From the NCBI GenBank assembly GCA_021821365.1, contig JAKACN010000013.1, forward strand, positions 1 to 39,881: 39,881 bases of DNA. Reading direction: 5' to 3'. Shown here one piece after another: positions 1-7,865 of this stretch. A model generated the notes under the pieces. The model worked only from the letters and a program-made list of their open reading frames with translations, ran no database searches and was not told the origin of the DNA. The translations under genes were made by a program, and so were the position numbers. Positions within the stretch are counted from its first letter, which is position 1, and each line of letters begins with the position of its first letter. Source of the DNA: Pseudomonadota bacterium. Its GTDB lineage: Bacteria; Pseudomonadota; Gammaproteobacteria; Burkholderiales; Burkholderiaceae_D.

Positions 1-1
1 G

Positions 2-1558
2 ATCTCGCGCCTGTCCGACCTGTTCCGCGACATCACGCTCGAATACGACGACCGCGCGATCATCGAACCGATTCACCACGGCTTTGAAGATGCGGTCCGC
101 CACATCCGCGAGCGTCTCGAAACCGAGCGTTGCGATGCCGTCATCGCCGCCGGTTCCAACGCTGCCTACCTGAAGGGCCGGCTCTCGCTTCCGGTCGTCA
201 TCGCCAAGGCGACCGGCTTTGACGTGTTGCAGGCACTTGCCCGCGCGCGCAAGATCTCGCCGGAAATCGGACTGGTGAGCTACCAGGAAACCATGCCCGA
301 GCTGGCCGACTTCCAGGCGACCTTCGGCCTGAAGATCGCGCAACGCACCTACACCACGGAAGAAGATGCCCGCGCGCAGATCAACGAACTGAAAGCGAGC
401 GGCATCAAGGCGGTCGTCGGCGCCGGCCTTGTCACCGACCTGGCCGAGGAAGCAGGTCTCGCCGGCATCTTCGTGTATTCGGCAACCTCGATCCGCCAGG
501 CCTTCGAGGACGCACTGGAAATCGCACGCTTCACGCAACTGGAATCCGGTCGCGGGCGCAACCTGCAGGTCGCCGACACCCTGCGCGCCAAGCACGGCCT
601 GAACGATCTGCGCGGCGACTCGCCGGCCATGCAGGCGGTGCGCCACTCGATCGAACTGTTCGCGAAATCCCCCGCCACCGTGCTGATCCAGGGAGAAACG
701 GGCACCGGCAAGGAGCTGGCGGCGCAGGCCATCCACCGTGAAAGCCAGCGCGCGCGCCAGCCATTCGTTGCGATCAATTGCGGCGCCGTGGCCGAATCGC
801 TGCTGGAATCCGAATTGTTCGGCTACGAGGAAGGCGCATTCACCGGTTCGCGGCGCGGCGGCCATGCCGGCCTGTTCGAAGCAGCCAACCGCGGCACCCT
901 GTTCCTCGATGAAATCGGCGAGATGCCATTGCAGTTGCAGACGCGCCTCCTGCGCGTACTGGAGGAACGCGAAGTGGTACGCGTGGGCGGCACCCGACCG
1001 GTTCCCGTCAACGTGCGCATCATCAGCGCCACGCACTGCGACCTCGACCAGCGTGTGAAGGACGGCCGTTTCCGCGCCGACCTGTTTTATCGCCTCGGCG
1101 TATTGCGCCTGACGCTGCCGCCCTTGCGCGAACGCAAGGAAGACCTGGTCGCGCTGGCGGAATGGGGATTGAAGAATGCGCTCGCCTCGCTCGGCGTGCG
1201 GCCGCATGCCAACCTGCATGCCGAGATCACCGCCTGCGCCGAACTATTGTCCGGCTACGGATGGCCAGGCAATGTGCGCGAGTTGCGCAACCTGATGGAG
1301 CGGCTCGCCTTGTTTCTCGCGGCCGAACCGCTACAGGCGCTCTCGCCGAGTTTCATGATGACGGCGGCACCGGAGCTGGGCAAGGCGACGGAACAGTTGC
1401 CTGCGCTACAACCGGTCGTCGCGCCGGCATCGGAATCCATGGAAGAGGTTCTTGCACGTTTCAACGGCAATCGCGAGGCGGCCGCGAAATACCTCGGCAT
1501 CAGCCGCACCACTTTGTGGCGAAAATTAAGCAAGGGCAACGCGATTCCGTCGGCATAA
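2..1558 (+). CDS. prpR: Propionate catabolism regulator PrpR (5' end outside window)
   Basis: Sigma-54-dependent activator of the methylcitrate (prp) genes. The reading frame is open from base 2, so the start lies upstream; about 518 residues are present and, against the remembered E. coli PrpR (528 aa), only some 15-25 N-terminal residues are missing. Visible residues 1 to about 180 form the PrpR_N sensor domain thought to bind 2-methylcitrate. The AAA+ domain follows, with Walker A GETGTGKE (visible residues 231-238), the sigma-54 contact loop GAFTGS (278-283) and Walker B FLDEIGE. The end carries a Fis-type helix-turn-helix ([20 protein letters not shown]). The gene should sit beside a prpBC operon to the left, outside the window. 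A shorter start at GTG 224 is rejected because it would cut the sensor domain. Confidence 0.95.
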   Translation: MSRLSDLFRDITLEYDDRAIIEPIHHGFEDAVRHIRERLETERCDAVIAAGSNAAYLKGRLSLPVVIAKATGFDVLQALARARKISPEIGLVSYQETMPELADFQATFGLKIAQRTYTTEEDARAQINELKASGIKAVVGAGLVTDLAEEAGLAGIFVYSATSIRQAFEDALEIARFTQLESGRGRNLQVADTLRAKHGLNDLRGDSPAMQAVRHSIELFAKSPATVLIQGETGTGKELAAQAIHRESQRARQPFVAINCGAVAESLLESELFGYEEGAFTGSRRGGHAGLFEAANRGTLFLDEIGEMPLQLQTRLLRVLEEREVVRVGGTRPVPVNVRIISATHCDLDQRVKDGRFRADLFYRLGVLRLTLPPLRERKEDLVALAEWGLKNALASLGVRPHANLHAEITACAELLSGYGWPGNVRELRNLMERLALFLAAEPLQALSPSFMMTAAPELGKATEQLPALQPVVAPASESMEEVLARFNGNREAAAKYLGISRTTLWRKLSKGNAIPSA

Positions 1559-1615
1559 ACGACATGCGGATTTGCTCTATCATTGCGTGTTCGAAGGTCC
1601 CGTAGCGATGTTGCC

Positions 1616-1804
1616 ATGACACAGAATCCCTCCCGCCCCGACACGCCCTGCGTCGCGGTCTGCACCACCACCTTCGACGACGTATGCCGCGGCTGCGGCC
1701 GCACGGTTGCCGAAGTCGCCAACTGGGTATTCATGAACGAAGAGGAAAAGGAACGCGTGTGGGCGAGGATCACCGCGGAAGGCTATCCGCGCAGGCAATC
1801 CTGA
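1616..1804 (+). CDS. DUF1289 small cysteine-rich protein
   Basis: A 62-residue protein of the DUF1289 family. It has the family's four-cysteine pattern near the N-terminus (PCVAVC, then DVCRGCGRT), which looks like a small metal-binding knuckle, followed by a helical EVANWVFMNEEEKERVWARI segment. Function is unknown. I chose ATG 1616 because it puts the first cysteine about 13 residues in, as usual for the family; an in-frame upstream start near 1583 adds unconserved residues. No convincing Shine-Dalgarno sequence is visible at either. It follows prpR by 57 bases and converges on glnG. Confidence 0.85.
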   Translation: MTQNPSRPDTPCVAVCTTTFDDVCRGCGRTVAEVANWVFMNEEEKERVWARITAEGYPRRQS

Positions 1805-1847
1805 GCGGGGGCTTGACGCACGGTTGAGCGTTCACAATGGAATAATT

Positions 1848-2024
1848 TTTGTCCACGAAAAACACAAAATGCACGAAAAATTTTTCGTGCATTTTTTGTT
1901 TTCTGTTGACAAATGATTCTTGCAGATGATGTCTTGCTTTGCGCATCAGATGTACTGCATGTGCTCGATGTCCCCACATAAGGCACAAAAATTTTTCGTG
2001 TATTTTGTGTTTTTCGTGGACAAA
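1848..2024. repeat. Inverted-pair intergenic repeat, copy A
   Basis: Three copies of a roughly 33-base AT-rich unit (core TTTTTCGTGTATTTTGTG, ending TTCGTGGACAAA) lie between the convergent DUF1289 and glnG genes. Copy 1 (1848-1880) is inverted. Copy 2 (1881-1913) is direct and more diverged (about 5 differences). Copy 3 (1992-2024) is direct and matches the reverse complement of copy 1 at 32 of 33 positions. The same unit recurs as an inverted pair at 36133-36275. No coding potential is evident. Confidence 0.85.
1866..1895. terminator. Perfect palindrome, possible bidirectional terminator
   Basis: Head-to-head copies 1 and 2 of the repeat create a perfect 15-base inverted repeat (AAAATGCACGAAAAA, then its complement) with no spacer. 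T-rich sequence follows on the plus strand (to about 1902) and on the minus strand. It lies between the stop codons of the convergent DUF1289 and glnG genes. The stem is AT-rich, so terminator strength is uncertain. Confidence 0.45.
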
Positions 2025-2047
2025 CGCTTCTGCGCCTCAGTGGAAGA

Positions 2048-3649
2048 TCAATCGTCCTTCGCTCCATCGATCCCGAGTTCGTGGATCTTGCGCGTGATGG
2101 TATTGCGCCCGATGCCGAGGCGGATGGCAGCATCGTTCTTGCGGCCATGCGTATGCTTGAGCGCCGTCTTGATCAGTGCCGATTCGAACTGCCTGCCCAA
2201 GGCATCCATCACTTCCGGCTGACCGGCCGCCAGCATCTGCGCGGCTTCGTTCTCGAGCAGGGCTATCCAGCTCGCCTTGTCGGCGGCCCCATTGCCGCTC
2301 CCGCTCGAGGGCAAGGATGGCGCGAATGCTACGGCACCGCCGGTTCCCGCTTGCAAGGACGCGCCGTCTGGCTGCGAAATGAATACCTGCGGTTGCCTGA
2401 TCGGCTGCACGATCGGAGCCTGTGTCCCAGCAGGGAGTGTGGCAGAGGGCGACACGGCAGTTGCCTCGCTCGTCACCGCAGGCGGAATGAACTCCTGCCC
2501 ATGCGTCAATTCAGGCGGCAGGTCCTTGATCTCTACCGTCTGCCCGGGCGCCATCACGGTAATCCAGTTACACAGGTTTTCGAGCTGTCGCACATTGCCG
2601 GGAAAATCCAGGCTGGCAAGGAAATGCATGGCGGCGTCCGACATGCGCTTGGCCTCGACGCCGAGCTGCTTGGCGCTCTGCGCCAGGAAATGGCGTGTCA
2701 GCAGCGGAATGTCTTCGTGCCGCTCGCGCAGGCTGGGCAAGCGCAGGCGAATCACGTTTAGCCGGTGATACAAGTCCTCGCGGAACAAGCCCTCCTTCAC
2801 GCGCAGTTCCAGGTTCTGGTGCGTGGCGGCGATCACGCGCACATTTGCCTTCAGCGGTTGATGTCCGCCGACGCGATAGAAATGCCCGTCCGAGAGCACG
2901 CGCAGCAGGCGCGTCTGCAGGTCGAAGGGCATGTCGCCGATTTCGTCGAGGAACAGCGTGCCGCCTTCGGCCTGCTCGAAACGGCCGCGCCGCGTCGCCT
3001 GCGCGCCGGTGAAGGCGCCGCGTTCATGGCCGAACAATTCGGATTCCAGCAGGTCCTTGGGAATCGCAGCGGTGTTCAGTGCGATGTATGGCTGTGCCGC
3101 GCGCGGGCTGTGCTTGTGCAGCGCGCGCGCCACCAGTTCCTTGCCGGTGCCCGATTCGCCCGTGATGAGTACGGTCACGTTCGATTGCGACAGGCGGCCG
3201 ATGGCACGAAACACGTCCTGCATGGCAGGCGCCTGACCGAGGATTTCCGGCGTCTCGGGCGCGGCCTGTTCGACGTTCGACTCGCGCAGGCTTTCCTCCA
3301 ATGCGCGTCGGATCAGCTCCACCGCCTTGTCGATGTCGAAGGGTTTGGCCAGATATTCGAATGCACCGCCCTGGAACGCGGCGACCGCGGAATCCAGGTC
3401 GGAGAATGCGGTGATGACGATGACCGGCAGGCCGGGGTGCTTCGCTTTCGCTGCCTGCAGCAATTCGAGCCCTGACTCGCCGGGCATGCGAATGTCGGAA
3501 ACAAGCACTTGCGGAACGCTGCTCTGGAGAGCATCCATCGCGTCTCGCGCGTTGGAAAAACTCCTGGTGGCGAGGTTTTCGCGGGCGAGCGCCTTTTCGA
3601 GCACCCAGCGAATCGATTCATCGTCGTCAACAATCCAGATTGGCTTCAT
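2048..3649 (-). CDS. glnG: Nitrogen regulation response regulator NtrC
   Basis: Response regulator of the NtrB/NtrC two-component system; a sigma-54 activator for nitrogen-limitation genes such as glnA. The 533 residues have the full NtrC layout. The receiver domain (about 1-120) has phosphoacceptor D52 in VLVSDIRMPGESG and K102. The AAA+ domain has Walker A GESGTGKE (164-171), sigma-54 loop GAFTGA (211-216) and Walker B FLDEIGD (233-239). A Fis-type helix-turn-helix closes the protein (GRKNDAAIRLGIGRNTITRK). A proline/alanine-rich linker of about 80 residues (roughly 400-480) separates the AAA+ and DNA-binding domains and is longer than in E. coli NtrC. The gene lies 33 bases downstream of glnL on the same strand, surely co-transcribed. 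Confidence 0.96.
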   Translation of the reverse strand: MKPIWIVDDDESIRWVLEKALARENLATRSFSNARDAMDALQSSVPQVLVSDIRMPGESGLELLQAAKAKHPGLPVIVITAFSDLDSAVAAFQGGAFEYLAKPFDIDKAVELIRRALEESLRESNVEQAAPETPEILGQAPAMQDVFRAIGRLSQSNVTVLITGESGTGKELVARALHKHSPRAAQPYIALNTAAIPKDLLESELFGHERGAFTGAQATRRGRFEQAEGGTLFLDEIGDMPFDLQTRLLRVLSDGHFYRVGGHQPLKANVRVIAATHQNLELRVKEGLFREDLYHRLNVIRLRLPSLRERHEDIPLLTRHFLAQSAKQLGVEAKRMSDAAMHFLASLDFPGNVRQLENLCNWITVMAPGQTVEIKDLPPELTHGQEFIPPAVTSEATAVSPSATLPAGTQAPIVQPIRQPQVFISQPDGASLQAGTGGAVAFAPSLPSSGSGNGAADKASWIALLENEAAQMLAAGQPEVMDALGRQFESALIKTALKHTHGRKNDAAIRLGIGRNTITRKIHELGIDGAKDD

Positions 3650-3682
3650 ATGTGTTCAGTTTCCCGCATCGATGGCAACGGT

Positions 3683-4756
3683 TCAAGGCAGCGGTATCAG
3701 GATCCGGAAGTCGGTGTAGCCCGGGCGGCTTTCGCATTCGATGACGCCCATGTGCTGTTGCACGAAGTTCTGCGCCAGCGTCAGCCCGAGTCCGCTGCCG
3801 CCTTCCGTCCCCGACACCAGCGGATAGAAGATGCGGTCCCGGATTTCGGGCGGGATACCTGGTCCATTGTCGATGATATGCAAGTCTAATGCCAGCCTGT
3901 AGCGCACTTTGGCGAGCGTGACCTGCCGCGCGATCCGCGTCTGCAGCGTGAGCACCGCATCGCCTGCCTTGATCCGCGCCGAGAGCGCCTGCGCCGCATT
4001 GTGCGCAATGTTGAGCACCGCCTGGATCAACTGCTCCTTGTCGCCGCGGAATTCCGGCACAGACAGGTCATAGTCGCGCCTGATCGTCAGCCCCTGCGGA
4101 AACTCCGCCATGATCAGGCTGCGCACCCGCTCGCACACCTCGTGGATGTTCACGTCGCCGACGATATGCGGATGCCGGTGCGGCGCGAGCAGGCGATCGA
4201 CGAGCGTCTGCAGGCGGTCCGCCTCCTTGATGATCACCTGGGTGTATTCCCGCAGATCCTTCGCGTCCCGCTCCGGCAGCTCGAACTCCAGCAATTGCGC
4301 TGCGCCGCGAATGCCGCCCAGCGGATTCTTGATTTCGTGCGCCAGGTTGCGGATCAGCTCCTTGTTGGCCTGGCTCTGGTCGAGCAGGCGCTCCTCGCGG
4401 TCCAGCTTGAGCTGCTGCACGTTCTCGCGCAACTCGATGAGCACCGGCGTATCCGGATTATCGAGCGCGGTGACGATCACGTGCACCTGCAACGACTCGC
4501 GCCCTGCGCGCTCCAGCGTCAGGTCGAGGCGCTTGTCGGCGAAGCGGTGCTGCACGGCTTCCCGGAACACTTCATTGAGATGCTCGCCATTGAGGAACAG
4601 CGCGCCCAGCTTTTGGCCGCGCAATGCCTTGACCGAAATCTCGAACAGGTGCTCCGCGGCTGCATTCGCATAGGTGATCCGTGCGTCGGCATCCAGGATC
4701 ACCACTGCCGACGAAAGAAGATCAAGGCCGCTGAACAGGTTTGCTGATGTCTTCAC
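3683..4756 (-). CDS. glnL: Nitrogen regulation sensor kinase NtrB
   Basis: Cytoplasmic histidine kinase that phosphorylates NtrC under nitrogen limitation and, with PII protein, dephosphorylates it under sufficiency. The 357-residue protein has an N-terminal PAS domain (about 8-110), the H-box NLAHEIKNPLGG with phospho-His140, the N-box NIAHNAAQA (N253), the G1 box DNGPGIP and the G2 box GSGLGLTLA. There is no membrane segment, as expected for NtrB. Length and motif order match the family. It is the first gene of the glnLG pair; its own promoter would lie in 4757-4866, which also holds the terminator of the upstream DUF4124 gene. Confidence 0.96.
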   Translation of the reverse strand: MKTSANLFSGLDLLSSAVVILDADARITYANAAAEHLFEISVKALRGQKLGALFLNGEHLNEVFREAVQHRFADKRLDLTLERAGRESLQVHVIVTALDNPDTPVLIELRENVQQLKLDREERLLDQSQANKELIRNLAHEIKNPLGGIRGAAQLLEFELPERDAKDLREYTQVIIKEADRLQTLVDRLLAPHRHPHIVGDVNIHEVCERVRSLIMAEFPQGLTIRRDYDLSVPEFRGDKEQLIQAVLNIAHNAAQALSARIKAGDAVLTLQTRIARQVTLAKVRYRLALDLHIIDNGPGIPPEIRDRIFYPLVSGTEGGSGLGLTLAQNFVQQHMGVIECESRPGYTDFRILIPLP

Positions 4757-4781
4757 AAGGTTTCCAGAACATGTGGGGCGA

Positions 4782-4809
4782 AAAATAAGGGCCGCGTCGC
4801 GCGGCCCTG
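4782..4809 (-). terminator. Intrinsic terminator of the DUF4124 gene
   Basis: Perfect 9-base-pair stem AGGGCCGCG (4789-4797) with CGCGGCCCT (4801-4809) and a 3-base loop. Read on the minus strand it is followed by TATTTTTC, a U-tract. It lies 58 bases after the DUF4124 stop codon and insulates that gene from glnL. Confidence 0.85.
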
Positions 4810-4866
4810 TTCATGCAAGCGTCATACCTGGCCTCCGGTGTGCCCAGGACCTGTCAGGGCAGACTC

Positions 4867-5355
4867 CTACTTCAGATTATTGATCTCGCGCTTCAAGGCT
4901 TCGATGTTCTTTTCCGTGCGGTCAATGTCTTCCTTCATCGCCGCCACGCGCTCCAGGTATTTTGCATAATTGTGTTCGCTGCCAAGACGTTCGGGCTCGC
5001 CTTTGTTGTAATCCTTCTTCAGGTTCGCCAGCTTCTGCTCTTCGCCTTTCAGCTCGTCCAGCAGGATCTGCTTGCGTTCGCCGTCGCGCGCCTTCTGCGT
5101 GCCGTTGTCGACCTTCGGAAAATCCGGCGGCGTGCTGGCGGGCCTGGACGCCGCCGGCAGCGCCGGCTTCTTCGGCGGCGCCGGAATCATGGTAATGCCC
5201 GGCAGGTCCACCTTCTTGCAACCCTTGGTCGGACCGGTGTTCTTGTATTCCTTCTTGCCGTGCTCGTCGACGCACAAGTACACATCGCTCTGTGCGTAAG
5301 CATGGGCCGCCACAGCCGCCAGCAAGATCAGCCCGGTGATTTGTCGCTTCATCAT
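4867..5355 (-). CDS. DUF4124 exported coiled-coil protein
   Basis: A 162-residue (or 161, since two ATG codons are adjacent) exported protein. Residues 1-21 form a typical signal peptide (MMKRQITG, then LILLAAVAAHAYA, cleavage before QSD). A DUF4124-like segment follows with two cysteines (VYLCVDEHGKKEYKNTGPT, then KGCKK), then a proline-rich linker. A charged C-terminal half (about 85-160) has heptad-like spacing (LLDELKGEEQKLANLKKD; IDRTEKNIEALKREINNLK) predicting a coiled coil. It should act in the periplasm; function is unknown. It sits between glnA and glnLG on the same strand but is bounded by terminators on both sides, so it is probably a separate transcription unit. A near-consensus purine stretch AAAGAAAG precedes the start. 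Confidence 0.85.
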   Translation of the reverse strand: MMKRQITGLILLAAVAAHAYAQSDVYLCVDEHGKKEYKNTGPTKGCKKVDLPGITMIPAPPKKPALPAASRPASTPPDFPKVDNGTQKARDGERKQILLDELKGEEQKLANLKKDYNKGEPERLGSEHNYAKYLERVAAMKEDIDRTEKNIEALKREINNLK

Positions 5356-5483
5356 CTTTCTTTATGGAGACATTAGGGAGCGCTTACTAGTCTAGGGTAA
5401 GAATCAAGGCTTTACAAACATTACAGGGTAAAACGCTTTAAGTCGCAACACTACCTCTTGTTGCCGTGTCGAGGCAATGCGCA

Positions 5484-5518
5484 ATAAAAAAAGCGGGGAA
5501 AACCGAAGTTTTCCCCGC
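5484..5518 (-). terminator. Intrinsic terminator of glnA
   Basis: Perfect 11-base-pair stem GCGGGGAAAAC (5493-5503) with GTTTTCCCCGC (5508-5518), loop CGAA. On the minus strand a run of seven T then ATTGC follows. It lies 35 bases past the glnA stop codon. Confidence 0.92.
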
Positions 5519-5553
5519 CTTGCGATGGAATCCGCCTTGCGGCGAAGCGCCGA

Positions 5554-6969
5554 TTACAGCGAGTAGTACATGTCGAATTCGATCGGATGGGTCGTCATGC
5601 GGAAGCGCTGCACTTCGGCCATCTTCAGTTCGATGTAAGCGTCGATCATGGTGTCGCTGAACACGCCGCCGCGGGTCAGGAATTCGCGGTCCTTGTCGAG
5701 ATACTCGAGCGCCTGGTCCAGCGAGGAGCACACGGTCGGGATCAGCGCGTCTTCTTCCGGCGGCAGGTGGTACAGGTCCTTCGAGGCGGCTTCGCCCGGA
5801 TGGATCTTGTTCTGCACGCCGTCCAGACCTGCCATCAGCAGGGCAGCGAAGCACAGGTACGGGTTGGACAGCGGATCCGGGAAGCGCGCTTCGACGCGGC
5901 GGCCCTTCGGATTCGCGACGTGCGGAATGCGGATCGATGCGGAACGGTTGCGAGCCGAGTAAGCCAGCTTCACCGGGGCCTCGAAGCCAGGCACCAGGCG
6001 CTTGTAGGAGTTGGTGCCCGGGTTGGTGATCGCGTTCAGCGCGCGGGCATGCTTGATGATGCCGCCGATGTAGTACAGCGCGAACTCGGACAGGCCGGCA
6101 TAGCCGTCGCCCGCGAACAGGTTCTGGCCATCCTTCCAGACGGACTGGTGGACGTGCATGCCCGAACCGTTGTCGCCAACGAGAGGCTTCGGCATGAAGG
6201 TCGCCGTCTTGCCGTAGGTATGCGCGACGTTCCAGATCACGTACTTCATGTTCTGGGTCCAGTCGGCGCGCTCCACCAGCGTGGAGAACTTGGTGCCGAT
6301 TTCGTTCTGGCCAGCACCTGCCACTTCGTGGTGATGCACTTCAACCGGAATGCCCATGGCTTCGAGAATCAGGCACATTTCCGAGCGCATGTCCTGGAAG
6401 CTGTCGACCGGGGGAACCGGGAAATAGCCGCCCTTGATCGTCGGACGATGGCCGGTGTTGCCGCCTTCGAGTTCCTTGCCGGTGGACCAGGATGCCTCTT
6501 CGGAGCCGATCTTCACGAAGCAGCCGGACATGTCGATCTTCCAGCGCACGTTGTCGAAGATGAAGAATTCGGGTTCCGGACCGAAGTAGGCGGTGTCGCC
6601 CAGGCCGGAGGACTTCAGGTAGGCTTCGGCGCGCTTCGCGATGGAGCGCGGGTCGCGGTCATAGCCCTTGCCGTCGGACGGTTCGATCACGTCGCACTGC
6701 ATGAAGAGGGTGGTCTCTTCCATGAACGGGTCGATGTTGGCGGTGTTCGGATCCGGCATCAGCAACATGTCGGACGCTTCAATGCCCTTCCAGCCGGCGA
6801 TCGAGGAGCCGTCGAACGCATGGCCGGACTCGAACTTGTCCATGCCAAATTGCGAAACCGGAACGGTAACGTGCTGCTCCTTGCCCCGGGTGTCAGCAAA
6901 GCGAAAATCAACGAACTTGACCTCGTTGTCCTTCGCCATCTTCAAGACGTCTGCGGCCGTCATTGCCAT
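5554..6969 (-). CDS. glnA: Glutamine synthetase, type I
   Basis: ATP-dependent condensation of glutamate and ammonia to glutamine; a cytoplasmic dodecamer. The 471-residue length is typical of proteobacterial GSI-beta. Hallmarks are DGSSIAGW (53-60), the catalytic-site stretches [10 protein letters not shown] (131-140) and [27 protein letters not shown] (316-328) and the adenylylation loop [10 protein letters not shown] with Tyr400. The modifying enzyme gene glnE is in this same window at 29824. I chose ATG 6969 because AGGAG lies six bases upstream of it; an ATG at 6963 is also in frame. Upstream are a sigma-54 promoter and three NtrC-type sites, implying NtrB/NtrC control. Confidence 0.98.
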   Translation of the reverse strand: MAMTAADVLKMAKDNEVKFVDFRFADTRGKEQHVTVPVSQFGMDKFESGHAFDGSSIAGWKGIEASDMLLMPDPNTANIDPFMEETTLFMQCDVIEPSDGKGYDRDPRSIAKRAEAYLKSSGLGDTAYFGPEPEFFIFDNVRWKIDMSGCFVKIGSEEASWSTGKELEGGNTGHRPTIKGGYFPVPPVDSFQDMRSEMCLILEAMGIPVEVHHHEVAGAGQNEIGTKFSTLVERADWTQNMKYVIWNVAHTYGKTATFMPKPLVGDNGSGMHVHQSVWKDGQNLFAGDGYAGLSEFALYYIGGIIKHARALNAITNPGTNSYKRLVPGFEAPVKLAYSARNRSASIRIPHVANPKGRRVEARFPDPLSNPYLCFAALLMAGLDGVQNKIHPGEAASKDLYHLPPEEDALIPTVCSSLDQALEYLDKDREFLTRGGVFSDTMIDAYIELKMAEVQRFRMTTHPIEFDMYYSL

Positions 6970-7093
6970 GCGAATCTCCTAATGTGAGAAGTGGTACGGG
7001 ATGTTATGAAATTGGTTTGAGCCGACTGTGTTGGCCGTATCACGGTGAACGCAAAACATGCCGAAGTGCGACCAGAACTCAACCGGCAATGAT

Positions 7094-7109
7094 AGCAGAT
7101 TCCATGCCA
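7094..7109 (-). promoter_or_regulatory. Sigma-54 (-24/-12) promoter of glnA
   Basis: The minus strand reads TGGCATGGAATCTGCT, against the RpoN consensus TGGCACN5TTGCW. The invariant GG and GC doublets are both present with exact spacing. Transcription would begin near 7083 and leave a leader of about 114 bases before the glnA ATG. The NtrC-type sites upstream support the call. Confidence 0.8.
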
Positions 7110-7216
7110 CCAATTTGAGAAATCACAAGCCCACGCCTCCCGGAAAAAGCCCGCGAATTCATGGAAATAATGCGGGGTTGAAACGGTTTTAGCGTAAAAA
7201 GACATTCGGCGGGCAC

Positions 7217-7300
7217 GCACAAAAAAGGTGCGCATTTTACCTCACGCACCTAACTGGTGCGATGAAGCCCTTCCCGGAACTTTTCGCACCAAGTCGGTGC
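7217..7300 (-). promoter_or_regulatory. Three NtrC-binding palindromes upstream of glnA
   Basis: Three matches to the NtrC operator pattern GCAC-N5-6-GGTGC: GCACAAAAAAGGTGC (7217-7231), GCACCTAACTGGTGC (7246-7260) and GCACCAAGTCGGTGC (7286-7300). The last two have perfect 5-base half-sites. They lie roughly 110-190 bases upstream of the -24 element, the normal enhancer position. Centre-to-centre spacings are about 29 and 40 bases. The rightmost site is only 77 bases before the divergent rhodanese start, so it could also affect that gene. Confidence 0.82.
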
Positions 7301-7376
7301 GCCGGCCTTCGTGTTCCTCCATGCTCGGGATAGCACGATAAAATGGCTAAAATTTCACTTCTGGAGGCAGATTCCG

Positions 7377-7829
7377 ATGGATATTCTTGAAACGGCCCGC
7401 CAACGCGGCCAGGAAAAACAGTTGCCCTATGCCGGCGCGGTCACCCCGTCCGAGGCCTATGCACTGCTTCAGCAGAACCCTGCTGCCAAGCTGGTCGACG
7501 TACGCACCGACGCCGAGCGCGACTGGGTAGGTCGCGTCGCCATCCCCGATCCGCAGCACGCCGCGGTGCAATGGAACCTCTATCCGGGCGGCACGCCCAA
7601 TCCCGGCTTCCTCGATCAGCTGGCCCAGGCAGCCGCGAAAGACAACGTACTGCTGTTCCTGTGCCGCTCCGGCGTTCGCTCACGTCACGCCGCAAAGCTG
7701 GCAACGGAACACGGCTACCAGAATTGTTTCGACATCCTGGAAGGTTTCGAGGGCGACAAGGATGCGGAAGGCCATCGCAAGACGGTCGGCGGCTGGTGCA
7801 AGGCCGGCCTGCCGTGGGTCGGCGCCTGA
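7377..7829 (+). CDS. Rhodanese-like sulfurtransferase
   Basis: Single-domain rhodanese of 150 residues. It has the CH2A-like LVDVRTDAERDWVGRV stretch and the active-site loop LCRSGVRSRHAA with catalytic Cys96, which carries a persulfide in this family. The extended loop with PGGTPNPGFLDQL and the C-terminal GWCKAGLPW resemble a rhodanese subgroup common in beta- and alphaproteobacteria. The sulfur donor and acceptor are unknown. I chose ATG 7377 because GGAGG lies nine bases upstream. It is divergent from glnA and converges on the TAXI gene with 36 bases between stops. Confidence 0.9.
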   Translation: MDILETARQRGQEKQLPYAGAVTPSEAYALLQQNPAAKLVDVRTDAERDWVGRVAIPDPQHAAVQWNLYPGGTPNPGFLDQLAQAAAKDNVLLFLCRSGVRSRHAAKLATEHGYQNCFDILEGFEGDKDAEGHRKTVGGWCKAGLPWVGA

Positions 7830-7865
7830 GCCCTTCCCTCCAGGAGCCTGCGCGGCAGAAGGCGC

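Noticed and set aside
1848-2024. CRISPR array
   Set aside because: Only three units, in mixed orientation, with one zero-length and one long spacer, and no cas genes; not a CRISPR.
5587-6987. Plus-strand open frame of 466 codons opposite glnA
   Set aside because: glnA is beyond doubt on the minus strand and the opposite frame has no recognisable features.
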